NCBI RefSeq assembly: GCF_032062135.1
Contig: NC_092859.1
Span: 23,096,178-23,160,177 of the forward strand
Direction of reading: 5' to 3'
DNA: 64,000 bases
Origin: Pyxicephalus adspersus
Lineage: Eukaryota; Chordata; Amphibia; Anura; Pyxicephalidae
The notes below the pieces were generated by a model. The model saw nothing but the letters and a program-made list of their open reading frames with translations, was not told the origin of the DNA and made no database searches. Below are positions 21,816 to 32,486 of this stretch, piece by piece. Position 1 is the first letter of the stretch. Each line of letters begins with the position of its first letter. The position numbers and the translations under genes were made by a program.

Positions 21816-23555
21816 AAGCCAGTCGCGTTTATTTATAAGTCTAAAGAGAAAAACCTCAGCGTGAAAGAAGATAAACCAGTTATTCACTATGCAAAGACAA
21901 TTGTGGACTCAGAGAACATTGTTGTTTATTCAAGCAAACTTGAAGCACTCATTAGCCCTTATGTACCATGCAGTGCCCTGAGGGAGGGAGAAACAATTGA
22001 AATAATAACCAGAAAAAGATTAAAAAAGGAAACCATCCTGTCATCACTGCAAGACCCCAACTATAATGTGGGTGGAAAAGGAACTTTTTTTAAAGTGCAA
22101 TGTAAAGGTTACACTGAAGGGGGAGCCCCCAAAAAAATATTAGATGATAAACACAGCTGGGAAAATAAGCCACTGGCTGTGTATGGAGAAGCACATCATA
22201 CAATAGAAGAGGCAATTCTAAATGATAAAAGGTTATGTATCAAGTATGAATTTAATCTTAAAAATCCAAACAAATCTGCAACCAATGAAAATAATATACA
22301 GTTGTCATTTCTGGACCCTGATGTTGTATATACCATTCAGTTAACAAATTCTAAGAGGCCAACTACTAAACCTGATTGTAAGACCGAGAAATATAAACCT
22401 TCAAACCGTTCTGATAAGACCAGCAAAGATAAAGTTTCCCAGAATACTGAATTCCAAGCAGAAGATCCTCAAACTTCATCAGTTCCTCGATCTGAACACA
22501 AAGTACATGAACTACCTGAAATATACAGGACACCAAAAAGTACAACATTTTCAAGTAGTTTTAATAATCTCAGCAATAGCATTGGGGGAAGGGAGCTGAG
22601 AGAAAGTATAATAAAAAATCACAATCAGTACAAAAGGCCTATGCCTGCTGACACCTTTAAATCTCTAAATCGGAGTCTGGAAAGTGTGGCACTGCTTCGC
22701 TGTACAAATTCCACTACTATTAAAGAAATAGGAACCTTCTTCCTTTTAAGTGAAACTTTGGGACTCACTTGTTACCATGTACTCAAAGAATCGCTGATCT
22801 CAGAAAATCACCAACACTTATCTCCCAAATTTTCTGTAATATTTAACTATGATAATGAATCAGATGAGAAGGTGGAATACAATGCTTATCTTGAATGCCA
22901 CAATGAAAATTTGGATATTGCATTTTTACGTATATCAAAACCTGAAAAAGGCTTATTACAGTATGTGGCCCCTCCACCACAGGAAGGCAGCGTGAGCATT
23001 ATTGGCCATCCAAAGGGCCTCTACAAAAAAATTGATCCAATTTGTTCCGTGATCAATTTTTCTAAAAGAGCTGAACAAATTCTTAGCAACATTTTGTCTG
23101 ACAGATCTTACATACATGTGCTGACAGAGCAAAATTTGATGTTAATGTCTCAGCCTGAACTTGTGACCTATGACACTTGTCTTTATTGGGGAGCTTCTGG
23201 ATCCCCAGTTTTTAATGATCAAGGGCAACTTGTAGCAATGCACACAGGGGGTTATGCTGCTCGCACTGACTTAGAGAAGGAAAGCATTATAGAGTATGGG
23301 AGGAATATAATAGATATACTAATTTGTGGGGCAATTCATTTACCAGAGCTTTGTTTGTGGTTCAGGGGAATAGAGAAGCAAAACAGCAGCCTGTGCACTT
23401 ACCTGAAAGACTACACTAGTGAGGGTAGGCATTCTGTGTGTATGCAGCCTTTTATTAGGTTGTTTTTACAAAGTCTTCACAAAGATGAAATGCCACAATG
23501 TCAGAATCCTGATGATAGTGGCATAGCTGAGTGCTTAATGGATATATCTTTATAA
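21816..23555 (+). CDS. FAM111-like trypsin-fold serine protease, large terminal exon
   Basis: A single uninterrupted frame of 579 codons ends TAA. The frame is open from an ATG at 21771, but 21771-21815 is a T-rich tract ending ACACGCAG, an acceptor, so the exon is taken from 21816. Joined to the 18-codon exon at 12219 it gives about 597 residues, close to human FAM111A (611). The N-terminal half (about 20-240) matches the region that carries ubiquitin-like folds in FAM111 proteins. The protease domain shows all three catalytic sites: LTCYHVL (His, 22776), NLDIAFLRI (Asp, 22914) and WGASGSPVF (Ser, 23196), plus HPKGLYKKID and LVAMHTGGYA. Human FAM111A is a nuclear, chromatin-linked protease that acts in replication and restricts some viruses; a similar role here is inference. 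After the protease core there is a C-terminal stretch of about 75 residues with several Cys, longer than in the human protein. Frame, triad and splice sites all look functional. Confidence 0.85.
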   Translation, partial: KPVAFIYKSKEKNLSVKEDKPVIHYAKTIVDSENIVVYSSKLEALISPYVPCSALREGETIEIITRKRLKKETILSSLQDPNYNVGGKGTFFKVQCKGYTEGGAPKKILDDKHSWENKPLAVYGEAHHTIEEAILNDKRLCIKYEFNLKNPNKSATNENNIQLSFLDPDVVYTIQLTNSKRPTTKPDCKTEKYKPSNRSDKTSKDKVSQNTEFQAEDPQTSSVPRSEHKVHELPEIYRTPKSTTFSSSFNNLSNSIGGRELRESIIKNHNQYKRPMPADTFKSLNRSLESVALLRCTNSTTIKEIGTFFLLSETLGLTCYHVLKESLISENHQHLSPKFSVIFNYDNESDEKVEYNAYLECHNENLDIAFLRISKPEKGLLQYVAPPPQEGSVSIIGHPKGLYKKIDPICSVINFSKRAEQILSNILSDRSYIHVLTEQNLMLMSQPELVTYDTCLYWGASGSPVFNDQGQLVAMHTGGYAARTDLEKESIIEYGRNIIDILICGAIHLPELCLWFRGIEKQNSSLCTYLKDYTSEGRHSVCMQPFIRLFLQSLHKDEMPQCQNPDDSGIAECLMDISL

Positions 23556-23761
23556 TAGTTCAAATCTATGGCTGCTGAAACCTCCAAAGAGATCTATACT
23601 CAGCAGAGAGCTGCTAATATTAGCATAATGGTTGCCAACAAAATTAATTAATGAGATAATATCAAAAACTTATATAATTGATTCTGTGATTGATTACAAT
23701 GTTTGTTGTTTATCATGGTTAAAGTGTTCCAATTATGGAGTGGCGGGAATACTTAGTCATT

Positions 23762-24088
23762 GCCCCTGATTCATCAAGCAGAATCGGATTATCGGTCGCG
23801 CATTCGTATTCGCGATCTGGAATCGTACGCGATCGCGCTATTCAGCAACTGAAAAAGATCGTGGCCGGAGCCGCGCATTGAGCTTTAGAGATCCTCCTTA
23901 ATCGCGCAGCTGAAATCTAATCGCCTTAATTGGCAGATTCGTGCTCCCTATTGTGAAGGCAGGAATCCGTCTGGTAGTGAGGCGAGTGTACGCGCATACT
24001 CGAGTCCGGACCGCGGTAATCCGCGATCGCTGGCCGCGCGTACTTTCGCGCTTCCAGCGAGCGCGGATTTTATTGATGAATCAGGGGC
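23762..24088. mobile_element. Harbinger-type MITE, 327 bp, flanked by ATT
   Basis: Terminal inverted repeats GCCCCTGATTCATCAA (23762) and TTGATGAATCAGGGGC (ending 24088) are perfect. ATT occurs directly outside both (23759-23761, 24089-24091) and is the candidate 3-bp duplication. The interior is very rich in CGCG/GATCGC and shares CTAATCGCCTTAATTGGCAG and CAGGAATC blocks with the Harbinger element at 52682-57326 and the copy at 63775. It lies 200 bp past the FAM111-like stop codon. Its CpG content is far above its surroundings. Confidence 0.8.
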
Positions 24089-24289
24089 ATTGTATCTGAT
24101 CATGCATTGTATGTAAACTGTGGGAAAAATGCACACAGATTTCTAGCAGAATTTTTTTTTTTTTATAGTAAACTCCTATGTATCTGCTTTTCATAGCTTT
24201 TATGATCCTATAATAGTCTCTTATAATCCTATATTAGTTTTGAAAATATGATATATTGTTATAGTGTGCTGATATGCAACATCCTTGTT

Positions 24290-24808
24290 TCTCTTTAGCT
24301 ATGTTTTCTCTCTGGGCATTCCCTACACTGAGACTGCACAGCTGGAGGGGATTTGGAGCTGTGCTGCAGTGGATGAGCAGAATAGTTCCAGGTCAATTCT
24401 ACACTGCCATTGGCTGCTGAGTCCTTATAGTCTCTCTGCTCTCAGAGCCTACCTGTTCCTGACCCATCAATAATACGCAGCCTGGCCTGACCTCTGCCTG
24501 TGACCCCAACTCTGCTTGTGCCTACTCCTTCTGTACCTTGTCTGTTGGACTGATACCCCGTGTATGACTTGGGCTTTGTACCCTGGATTTTCCCTCTAGT
24601 TCTTGTACTGATTAATCTGTGGGCCCTTGGTTCTCTGCCAGCCCTTCGCCAGATGCCATCCTTTGTGCATCAAGCCCTGGGGGAGACCCTGTGCTAGGGA
24701 CACAACCAGTCAGCCAAGGCTAAGTGGGGGCTTGCTATAGGTGAAGAGTGCAGCGTTAGATTGGGGGACTGAGGTCTGGTGAGTTCTGATGCTGACCAAG
24801 ACCTTACA
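24290..24808 (+). repeat. LTR-like fragment, related to 4230-4640
   Basis: Non-coding and C/T-rich in sense. It shares GCCTGTGACCCC, GTGTATGACTTGGGCT, CAGATGCCATCC, GCGTTAGATTGGGG and CCTTACA with 4340-4640, in the same order. Between the two copies the ends are unclear and no target duplication was found. Confidence 0.5.
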
Positions 24809-25889
24809 CTAAGTTTTCAATCGTTTCCTAAGTCTCTTGAGACTTTAATAATACGATCTACCTAATTCTGGTGGCTTTTCCCATCCTTCAAAGAAATCCA
24901 CCTTCACCTCCATATTAACTCTGCACATGGATGGTTTAAACCCTCATGTCCTCTGCAAGTGTGCAGGCACTGTAACTCACTACAGAGATGGTGGGAACCC
25001 CTCCCAATTGACAGAGCAAGTATATAGAGCCAGAAACTTGGTGCAGGATCCCATATAATAGTTATAGTGTCTGTACAGACCTAGTAAAGCAGTGAAGGGA
25101 TGACAAAAACAACTCATAGGGGCCTTAGCAAGTGTACAGATCCAGGAACTCGCTGCATTTATGATGATGGTAAGAGCAGATGTGCAGATACAAGAACTCA
25201 GCACAGGGATAAGAGAAATCCCTCATCATAGGCACATCAGGTTTGTAGATCACTAGAACAGAACAGCACTGTGTACAGCAGTTTGATCTCCAGTCACTGG
25301 AATTGATCACAAATGATAATTTCAAGTAACAGAAATCTGATATTTGTACAGGGCTTAAATCAGTCTTGACCCAAAAAATAGTTACATAGTATATTAAGTC
25401 AATAATATAATTGTGTATCCTACTTGAATCCTGATGAAACAATGCTCTCCACTCTGCTTGGCGTGATAACTGTACCAATGAGATGACACTGGAATTGTAT
25501 GTGCTGGAGAACACATTTATATGTCTTTATGCCTTTATCTGTCTGTAATAATAGCAACAATTCCTAATAAAAAGAAATTTTGATTTTATTTGTTAGCTGT
25601 TTTGTTTTCTTTAAGTGGACCTGTATATTTTTCCATAAAACACGCTCAGTAATGTGCCAGCAAACACTGCCAGATATTATTCGTTGTCACAGAGAACCCA
25701 GTATCAGATTTTCCTAAAATTGTAAAAGATTGTTGAAAGAAACAGATTTCGATTCATTGAAATGAATTAGTCCTGTATTGGTAGTGACTTCTTGTCTCCC
25801 ATTGCTGATTTCAGAGAATTAAGTGTTCATCTGTCCGTTCTTTACAAGCTCTCCCTCCAAATGTATATTTTCATATTTTTGACTTAAGA
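24809..25889. other. No supported gene; weak degenerate repeats
   Basis: Units like AGATCCAGGAACTCG / AGATACAAGAACTCAG recur between 25010 and 25210 with poor conservation. The rest is AT-rich. No TRIM coding sequence is recognisable, although a TRIM exon is broken on the far side of the adjoining hAT copy. Confidence 0.4.
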
Positions 25890-26149
25890 TACAAAAGTTC
25901 CAAAAGACCCTGTGGTTTTTCAGAAAATGGCAGGTAAAGTGACAGCAGGCAAATAGGATTTTTGCGTGAGGTACAGTGTACAAAAGGCAGCATAAACATT
26001 AGGACATTAATAAAGGGTGGCGCTACATGTGAACTCAACCCACTAGCAGCAGTCTCTGCCATCAAAACAGCAGGAGACCGCATTGCTAGCTGGCATCATG
26101 ACCTGGATGACATGTGTTAGGAATGTCACCCATAAAGTTGTGGAAAAGT

Positions 26150-27062
26150 AGCACGGCATCGTCAATGCTACCCAGAAGTGTGTAATACAATTTTAGTAAA
26201 TAGAGTTCTGACAGGCGGCAGCAGGAGGAGGTGGTGGGCCCTGAGACCGAGGATGGACCGCATTGGTAACTGGCATCTAGAACTGGGTGTAGTGAATGGT
26301 CAATGGCACACAGAAGTGTGTAATACAATTTTAGTGAATGGAGTACTGACAGGCGGCAGCAGGAGGAGGCAGTGGGCCCTAAGAGCATGGAACGCATTGG
26401 TAACTGGCATCTAGAGCTGGGTGTAGTGCATCAATGCCACACAGAAGTGTGTATTACAATTTTAGTGAATGGAGTACTTACAGGTGGCTACAACAGCAGA
26501 AAGAAAGGGGCGGTGGGCCCTGAGACGGAGTGTAGACCGCATTGGTAACTGGCATCTCGAGCTAGGTGTAGTGCATCGTCAATGCCACACAGATGTGTGT
26601 AATACAATTTTGGTGAATGGAGTACTGACAGGCGGCGACAACAGCAGCAGGAGGAGGCAGTGGGCCCTGAGAAGGAGCAGGAACCGCATTGGTGACTGGC
26701 ATCCAGAGTTGGGTGTAGTGCATCGTCTATGGCACACAGAAGTGTGTAATACAATTGAATGTAATTGTAATACAATGAATTGAGTACTGACAGGTGGCTA
26801 CAACAGCAGGAGGAGGAGGCAGTGGGCCCTGAGAAGTAGCGGGGACCGCATTGGAAAATGATATCCTCACTTGGGTGTAGTGCATTGTCAATGCCACACA
26901 GAAGTGTGTAATACAATTTTAGTGAATGGAGTACTGACAGGCGGCGACAACAGCAGGTGGAGGAGGCAGTGGGCCCTGAGACGGAGTGTGTACCATATTG
27001 GTAACTGACATCCTCACCTGGGTGTAGTCCATCTCCAAGCCACCCAGAAGTGTGTAATACAA
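26150..27062 (-). repeat. Seven-unit tandem array (132-161 bp) in the hAT 3' region
   Basis: The motif GTGTGTAATACAA (or GTGTGTATTACAA) recurs near 26178, 26315, 26447, 26594, 26741, 26902 and 27049. The spacings are about 137, 132, 147, 147, 161 and 147. Each unit also carries GAGTACTGACAGGCGGC, a variable GCAGCAGGAGGAGG purine block, GGGCCCTGAGA and ACCGCATTGGTAACTGGCATC. The GCAGCAGGA block varies in length and explains the uneven spacing. The same unit occurs two to three times in the other hAT copies (62620-62910, 51650-51900). Confidence 0.85.
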
Positions 27063-27476
27063 ATATCTGAAATTTGTGATTAAACACAGGAGGGCCGGAC
27101 CAAGATGTTTTGTTCACCATGACTGTTGTGGTCTGTGGTGCCGGAAATGGTAGGAAGGTAGACGATATTGCTAGTTTGCATCATGAAGTGGATGACATGA
27201 ATGCCAACCCTCAATCTTACAATACTTAGCTGAAAAATTAGGCAAAGGCAATGGTACCTATCAGTGTGGCAGTACTGGGGTTTTCATCTGCTGCTTGTTG
27301 GCCTCCTGGAAGCAGCAGAAAGTTAAAGTATATTGCTAGCTGGCACAATGGCAAGCATGATGAATGCCACCCCTGTACGTTGCGATAACTAGCAGAAAAA
27401 TGAAACTGAGGCAAGCTCAGCTGACAGGGTGTTGGTGATATGCAGCCACAGACTCAGCACAGGAGCAGTGTTGGGT

Positions 27477-29693
27477 TCACAGAGACATCTTGGTTGACCA
27501 CTCCACCAGTGAAGGTTCTTTCAGACAGAACACTGGAGGCCAGGCACAAAAGAAGCTTGATGGCATACTGTGCCAACTGCGGGCAGATTTCAAGCCCGTT
27601 GAGCCAAAAATTAATGGCATCACTACTGTCAGCACAGACATCCTCCTCATAACTGCTGTCGTCAACACCACCACAAGCCAGAAAAGAGCCAACTTAATCA
27701 TGCACCATGTACTTAATTCTTTCTCTATGGTTATGCCCCGCACTTGACCTAGACTTGGCCTAGACTTTTGGATGTGTGCCGCCTGCTGCCACTACTGCTG
27801 CTGCTGCCGCTACAAGAGGATACAGTGGAGGCAGTGTCGGCCGGAGCTCCCTGTGTGGAATATGGTGCGTGGAACACTTCACACAGCTGGTCACATAGTA
27901 GTCTGCTCAGGCGGGCCACCTTTTCTTTCTCTTGCGCCGGGTTGGGTAGACACTGTGACATTTTGTCTTTGTAGCTGAAAGGTTAAAATAGCTGATCTAG
28001 CTGGGGTCATTGAAGGGAAAAATTGCTGATCTAGCTTGAGCCAAATATCATAAGGAAGGTGTATTTTCTTTCCTGTCTTCGCAGTTTAAATGTAAACAAA
28101 TGTCGGAAATTGTACTTTCTTTGAGATACGATGTATGTCCTGTTTTCGTTACAATGTGTCAAATAACATTACATATGTAACTAAAGACCACTCCTTCTAT
28201 TGTGTAATTATCTGTATAAAAAGACCACTTCATTATGTAAACTTTAGAGTATATTCCTAAAACCATACTGTGTGTGTGTGTGTTATTGGGATATCTCTCC
28301 AGACGTCTGTCTCTCTGGTGCAGAGGAAGTCACGGTGCATTCGAACTACAAGTAGAAGCAGATCCTTTCAGTAGCGGTGATCCAGAAGGGTTGCAAGCCA
28401 GTAATCATTCTGGTTTTTTATGCTGCAAATGCAGGACTCCCTCCGTAGACATTGCGACATGTGGATACACATATAAAAGAGGGGTTACCTGGGCTCATCC
28501 TCCTCCTGTCCCTCAGTAGGCGACAAAACATCTTCCTCCTCATCACCCACCTCCTCCTCTTCAAGCTGCAGCAGTTCCTGTTGATCCATCACCCACAAAA
28601 TGCCTGGGGCGTGACAGCCTAAATGCAGCTTGGATGGGTCCTGTCTTGCAGCCCCAACATGGTCTCCCTCATCATCATCATCAAAATCATCTTCCTCCCC
28701 CTCCTCCTGTTGGAACTCCTGATGCTGGCCAGTGTCCCTCTTGCTCCCCCTGATGCTGGCTGTGCACTATGGAGTGTAGTGTCACCCTCATCCTCCTCCC
28801 CGCTGTCTTCCCATCCTCTCTCTTCACCACTTTCCATCAGGCCACACGGTATTATCAAGATGATAGAAATGACGTTGTTCCAGCCTGACTGCTCCCGACT
28901 CACAATGTTTGTGGCCTGCTCAAAGGGGGCCAGTACCTTGCACAGCGTCTCTATCTGCAGCCACTGCTCACTGGTAAAATAGCTCAGTTGTGTGGCTGTA
29001 CCAAGGGTCCCGCTGCAACCAGACACCACGCTGACCAAGTAACGGCAGATGGCTAGCTTTTGCTCACACAGACGATAGAGCATGTGCAGGGTGAAGTTCC
29101 ATCTAGTCACAGTGTCACAAATCAGTGTATGCCGTAGTAGCCTCTGTTGGCGCTGCATCCTGCTAAGCGCTGCCACAGCAGTAAGGGATCACGTACAAGG
29201 CTGCAGATGGAGCGAGCTTGTCTCAGTAAGTCCTCCAGTCCTGGGTATGTGCGGAGGAACTTCTGCACCACCAGGTTCAGTACGTGGGCAAAGCAGGGCA
29301 CATGTGTTATGTGCCCAGGGCACAAGGTTGCCCTGTTGTCGCACACTACTTTGCCCGGGAGGGCATCAGCCAACCCTCAACCTCTCTGTGCAAGGTGGAC
29401 AAGAGTTCTCTGGCGGTAGGACTTTTCTCCCCCAAGGGCACCAGTTTCAGCAATTCCTGGCAACGCATGTGCTTGAGGGAGCTGTCGTGGAGTATCTGCT
29501 TAACAACAGTGTCCCCCGCTGCTGGCCTTTCAGGACGGGTGTCAAAAAAAGAGGGATTGACGGTAGAAGAAATTAAGTAGGAAGAATAGGAGGACTGGGG
29601 TGGCCCATGCTTTCCCTCCACACCCCTCGGTGGGGGTACTAGGTGCTGTAATGCCTCTTGCAGACTACCACCCACTGAGCTATGCAAGGCCAC
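27477..29693 (-). pseudogene. hAT transposase remnant (copy 2)
   Basis: Minus-strand pieces in order. 29693-29346 reads ALHSSVGGSLQEALQHLVPPPR and TARELLSTLHREVEGWL. 29373-29122 reads KVVCDNRATL and THVPCFAHVLNLVVQKFL, a conserved hAT core motif with Cys/His. 29176-28619 reads DTVTRWNFTLHMLYRL, then FTSEQWLQIETLCKVLAPFEQAT and an acidic Asp/Glu-rich linker. The C-terminal dimerisation end is at 27700-27477, and lacks part of the motif kept in copy 1. Frames break at least four times. This copy keeps the CFAHVLNL motif better than copy 1, where it is frameshifted. Confidence 0.8.
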
Positions 29694-29719
29694 CCCGTGG
29701 TGAAGGACATGTAGCGTCC

Positions 29720-30000
29720 CAATAAGTACAGAGGACCCCGGACTCCTCCTGACCTGGCTGAGCAGACAGAAAATTCTCCACTATATTACAAAGTTTCCTG
29801 TTCCTCTGCAGTGCAGGCCGCTCCTGAAACTTCTCTCTGCATTCAGGACAAGAATATCCTCCGGACCCTTCTTGTGTATCCAGAACACGATCAATACAGA
29901 CCTGGCAGAAGTTGTGTCCACATGTCAGTGTTACAGCGTCAGTGTAAATACTCAGACAAACTGGACATTCCAGCTCAGCTCTTAGATCAGCGGACGCCAT
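29720..30000 (-). pseudogene. TRIM-family RING exon, cut off by hAT sequence
   Basis: ATG at 30000 opens a frame beginning MASADLRAELECPVC. The RING pattern is complete: Cys12, Cys15, Cys27, His29, Cys32, Cys35, Cys51, Cys54 (C3HC4). It continues to GVLCTY at about residue 92. There TRIM homology ends and the frame runs into hAT sequence, stopping at 29680. The 13 extra codons upstream (to 30039) are probably 5' UTR, since TRIM RINGs start at this Met-Ala. TRIM proteins are RING E3 ubiquitin ligases with B-box, coiled coil and often PRY-SPRY domains. Here B-box, coiled coil and SPRY are absent, so it is a truncated gene. A RING-only peptide of about 107 residues could still be made if it is transcribed. 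Confidence 0.8.
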
Positions 30001-30110
30001 CTCTGATAGCAGGAGAAAGAAACGAAAGTAAAAGCTCATCCATTGAGGTCAAAATTAACAGTTCCAATATGTATATATATAAAAAATGCTACATTTATTG
30101 GAAAAGTACA

Positions 30111-30118
<8 letters not shown>

Positions 30119-30168
<50 letters not shown>
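30119..30168. repeat. (TA)n microsatellite
   Basis: About 24 uninterrupted TA dinucleotides just upstream (in gene sense) of the truncated TRIM RING exon. Confidence 0.95.
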
Positions 30169-30187
30169 CATTTGTAGCAAAATACTC

Positions 30188-30331
30188 AGGTGTATGATTA
30201 GCCGATTATACCAGTCAGTTAACTGAAACAGAAAAAACTATAGAGGAGACTTAAAATGGGTGAGGAACAGCCAAACTCTGCTACCAAGGTGAGGTTGTGG
30301 AAGATGGTTTTATGTCACAGGTCATACAGCA
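30188..30331. repeat. Repeat carrying an empty piggyBac target site
   Basis: The sequence AACTGAAACAGAAA..GGAGACTTAAAATGGGTGAGG continues to AGGTCATACAGCATAG. The two halves match the left flank (36388-36454) and right flank (39189-39275) of the piggyBac at 36451-39192. Here they meet at a single TTAA near 30251. The shared repeat may itself be part of a Tc1-like element, as transposase-like sequence follows the right flank at 39270-39465. Confidence 0.75.
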
Positions 30332-30844
30332 TAGCATTTATTGCACACTAATTCTGTAAATATATGTTTCATCACAGACCAAGACTGGGCAACAAGCTAC
30401 GGCTAACTTCTATAATCTGCCAAGGAGGTGTGGGAGTCAAAGCCTGGTTCATTTTTGATAAAGGTGAGGCAGTCCACATTACCTGTACAGTCCATGTCTA
30501 TGAATATGACTTGGAGGGATAAGGCTTTAATACAATATTTATATTGTATACAATACAATCATATCAATACAATGAATACAATATATCTATACAAACTATC
30601 TATAAAACTGGAAATTGGATTTTAAAGCAAAACTACATTGTAACAATTGGGTGACTTTGAATCTGGGATATATCTGTGCATTGGAAAAATTATGATGATA
30701 ATTAAAATTAAGAAGTCTTAAGGGAAGTTTATATGGGTTAATGATGGCTAAGAGCTTTATTCATGGTTCTGCACTATGCACAGCAAAGATTGCACTGGAG
30801 GGAGATCCATCAGGATGTAGTGCTATTTGTACATTCAATTTCAC
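30332..30844. other. No supported gene
   Basis: AT-rich sequence with CAATACAATA-type strings at 30525-30590. It lies between the piggyBac-site repeat and duplication copy A. Confidence 0.4.
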
Positions 30845-32420
30845 AGGACAAGTGCTGTCTGGTGAACACACAGACCTTTTTGCATGGGACAGAAAATCAT
30901 GTGTCAAATTTGAATATTGCAGTAAAAGTTGCCTTTTTAAATTATAACTCCTCCAATTTACATGTTCATTATAAAGCACCATTATCAAATAGGGGAAACG
31001 GCCTTGGACCTTGCATGGAGCATCTGAATAAAACTGTTTTACCAAGTGACAAAAATGAATAACTTGTGCCAATGTTGAATATTTTTTGCAAGAAAGCAGT
31101 CAGTAAACCTGCTAATTTAAACTAAGCCTTAAACAGCATTCACTCTGCTATAGGAAGCAAATACTTAATGGTCTTTGGACCTGATAAAAGATGGCAAGCT
31201 CTGTGTTAAAAGGTGGAAGACTGTCACTTGTTCTGGCTGCAAATGGGGCAAAAGATACAAAGTAAAAATGTTTCTGATACCCACCAGTAGAACTGACAGT
31301 TTCAGGGGCAGATTTCTGAGTAGGCCACCAAAGCTATGGCCTAGAGCAGCATGGCCACCGGAGGACGCACTCAGACCTTCCTGGGAGCTGCTGTACCTAG
31401 CAATACAATACAGCTGATTGTATTGCTAGGAGTTGATTCAATTTCTTTCTTTCCTTTCCTTCTTTTTTTATTTTTCCCTGCCTCTCTTTTACTCTTTCCC
31501 TCTTTGCCTCTACAGTCTTTCTCCAACTTTGAACCCCTGGAAATAACTTTTAGGTCTTCAGGGAACCCTCCTATAATTTCTATAAAAAACTCACAGTATA
31601 TTAGCATGGTGGTCAGTGGGAAGAATGGCTTTTATATTATTTACCAGTGTGAAGAATATCACCCTTACAGTCAGCCAAATAGATCACAGATGTCCCTTAA
31701 ACTGACCTAAGAGTCAGAAACTGCTCATTGTTTAAGGAACCTCTAACAACCGCTGGAGGAACCCTGGCTGAGAATTGTCTTTTGGTTCTGGATCTGGACA
31801 CTCTCTGACCCCATCTATGTAAATTGCAGTACCTTGCAAAGGTAAATATTAGTTTTAAAAATATGTTTTTAGCTTTATCTCCTTTGGGAGGGTAAGGGTT
31901 ACTATTTACCTCTTTACTCATTCTACTCCAGGGTGAAGGCGTAGTCATCTGGTGGACCTCCAAGTACCAAATAAGACCTCACCATGGACCACCACAATAA
32001 TTTTGGGGCCAGGTTGTGGGGATGAAGTCCTCTCCCCTATACATGCCCCCCTAATGTTGATTAGCAATGGCTAGGAAGGGGATACACCCCCCCCCCCCCC
32101 CTTTTTTTGACATGCATTTTCTTAGTGGCCTGGTATGAGCAGAAAGGGGGCTCACATGCTTTCTGCCTCCTCCTTTGCAACCTATTTTGATGCTTTAGGA
32201 AGAGTCTGAATTGAACATTAGAGGTTCCTCATGCAGTTTTAAAAAATGTATTACTTATAACCAAGGTATAAATGTTTTGTGTATTTAATGTATTTACATT
32301 GAAACAGCCCCCCCCCCCCCCTTGTGAAATAATAGAGTTTTTGTTTTTTTTAATTTGAAAGTAAGAATCATGTTAACCTGACTCTGAAACAAAACCTAAT
32401 AATTCTGGAAAGATATGAGT
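30845..32420. repeat. Duplication copy A beside the TRIM RING exon
   Basis: Colinear with 48641-50345 through many anchors: AGTGCTGTCTGGTGA, CTTTTTGCATGGGACAG, AACTAAGCCTTAAACAGCA, GGGGCAAAAGATACAAAGTA, CAGTTTCAGGGGCAGATTTC, GTATTAGCATGGTGGTCAGTG, CTTTTGGTTCTGGATCTGGA, GACCTCACCATGGACCACCA and GACTCTGAAAC. It sits 0.8 kb upstream (in gene sense) of the RING exon, so it is probably 5' flank or intron of a duplicated TRIM gene. It has two C runs (32087-32101, 32308-32321). It lacks the repeat that sits at 49430-49670 in copy B. Confidence 0.8.
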
Positions 32421-32486
32421 GCTAATAAAAAAAACTTTCAGCGCTAAATAAACCCATTTATGCTTTAAAAAATAAAACACTCCAAC

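Larger units (their letters stand above)
25890..29719 (-). mobile_element. hAT element copy 2, reversed and 5'-truncated
   Basis: On the minus strand the sequence parallels the long hAT copy from about 60190 to 62910. It starts abruptly inside the transposase at 29719, so the ends and BED finger are missing. Its 3' side runs past the repeat array and shares a further 300 bp (25890-26150) with the derivative at 51080-52522. The breakpoint at 29719-29721 joins it to a TRIM RING exon in the same orientation. No terminal repeat or target duplication is seen, so the junction is a deletion or recombination product rather than a clean insertion. Confidence 0.8.

Noticed and set aside
26488..27120. 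210-codon minus-strand frame through the hAT 3' array
   Set aside because: It is kept open by the repeat unit (multiples of three with few stops) and encodes the same Gly/Ser/Thr phrase repeatedly. It lies downstream of the transposase end and matches no domain.
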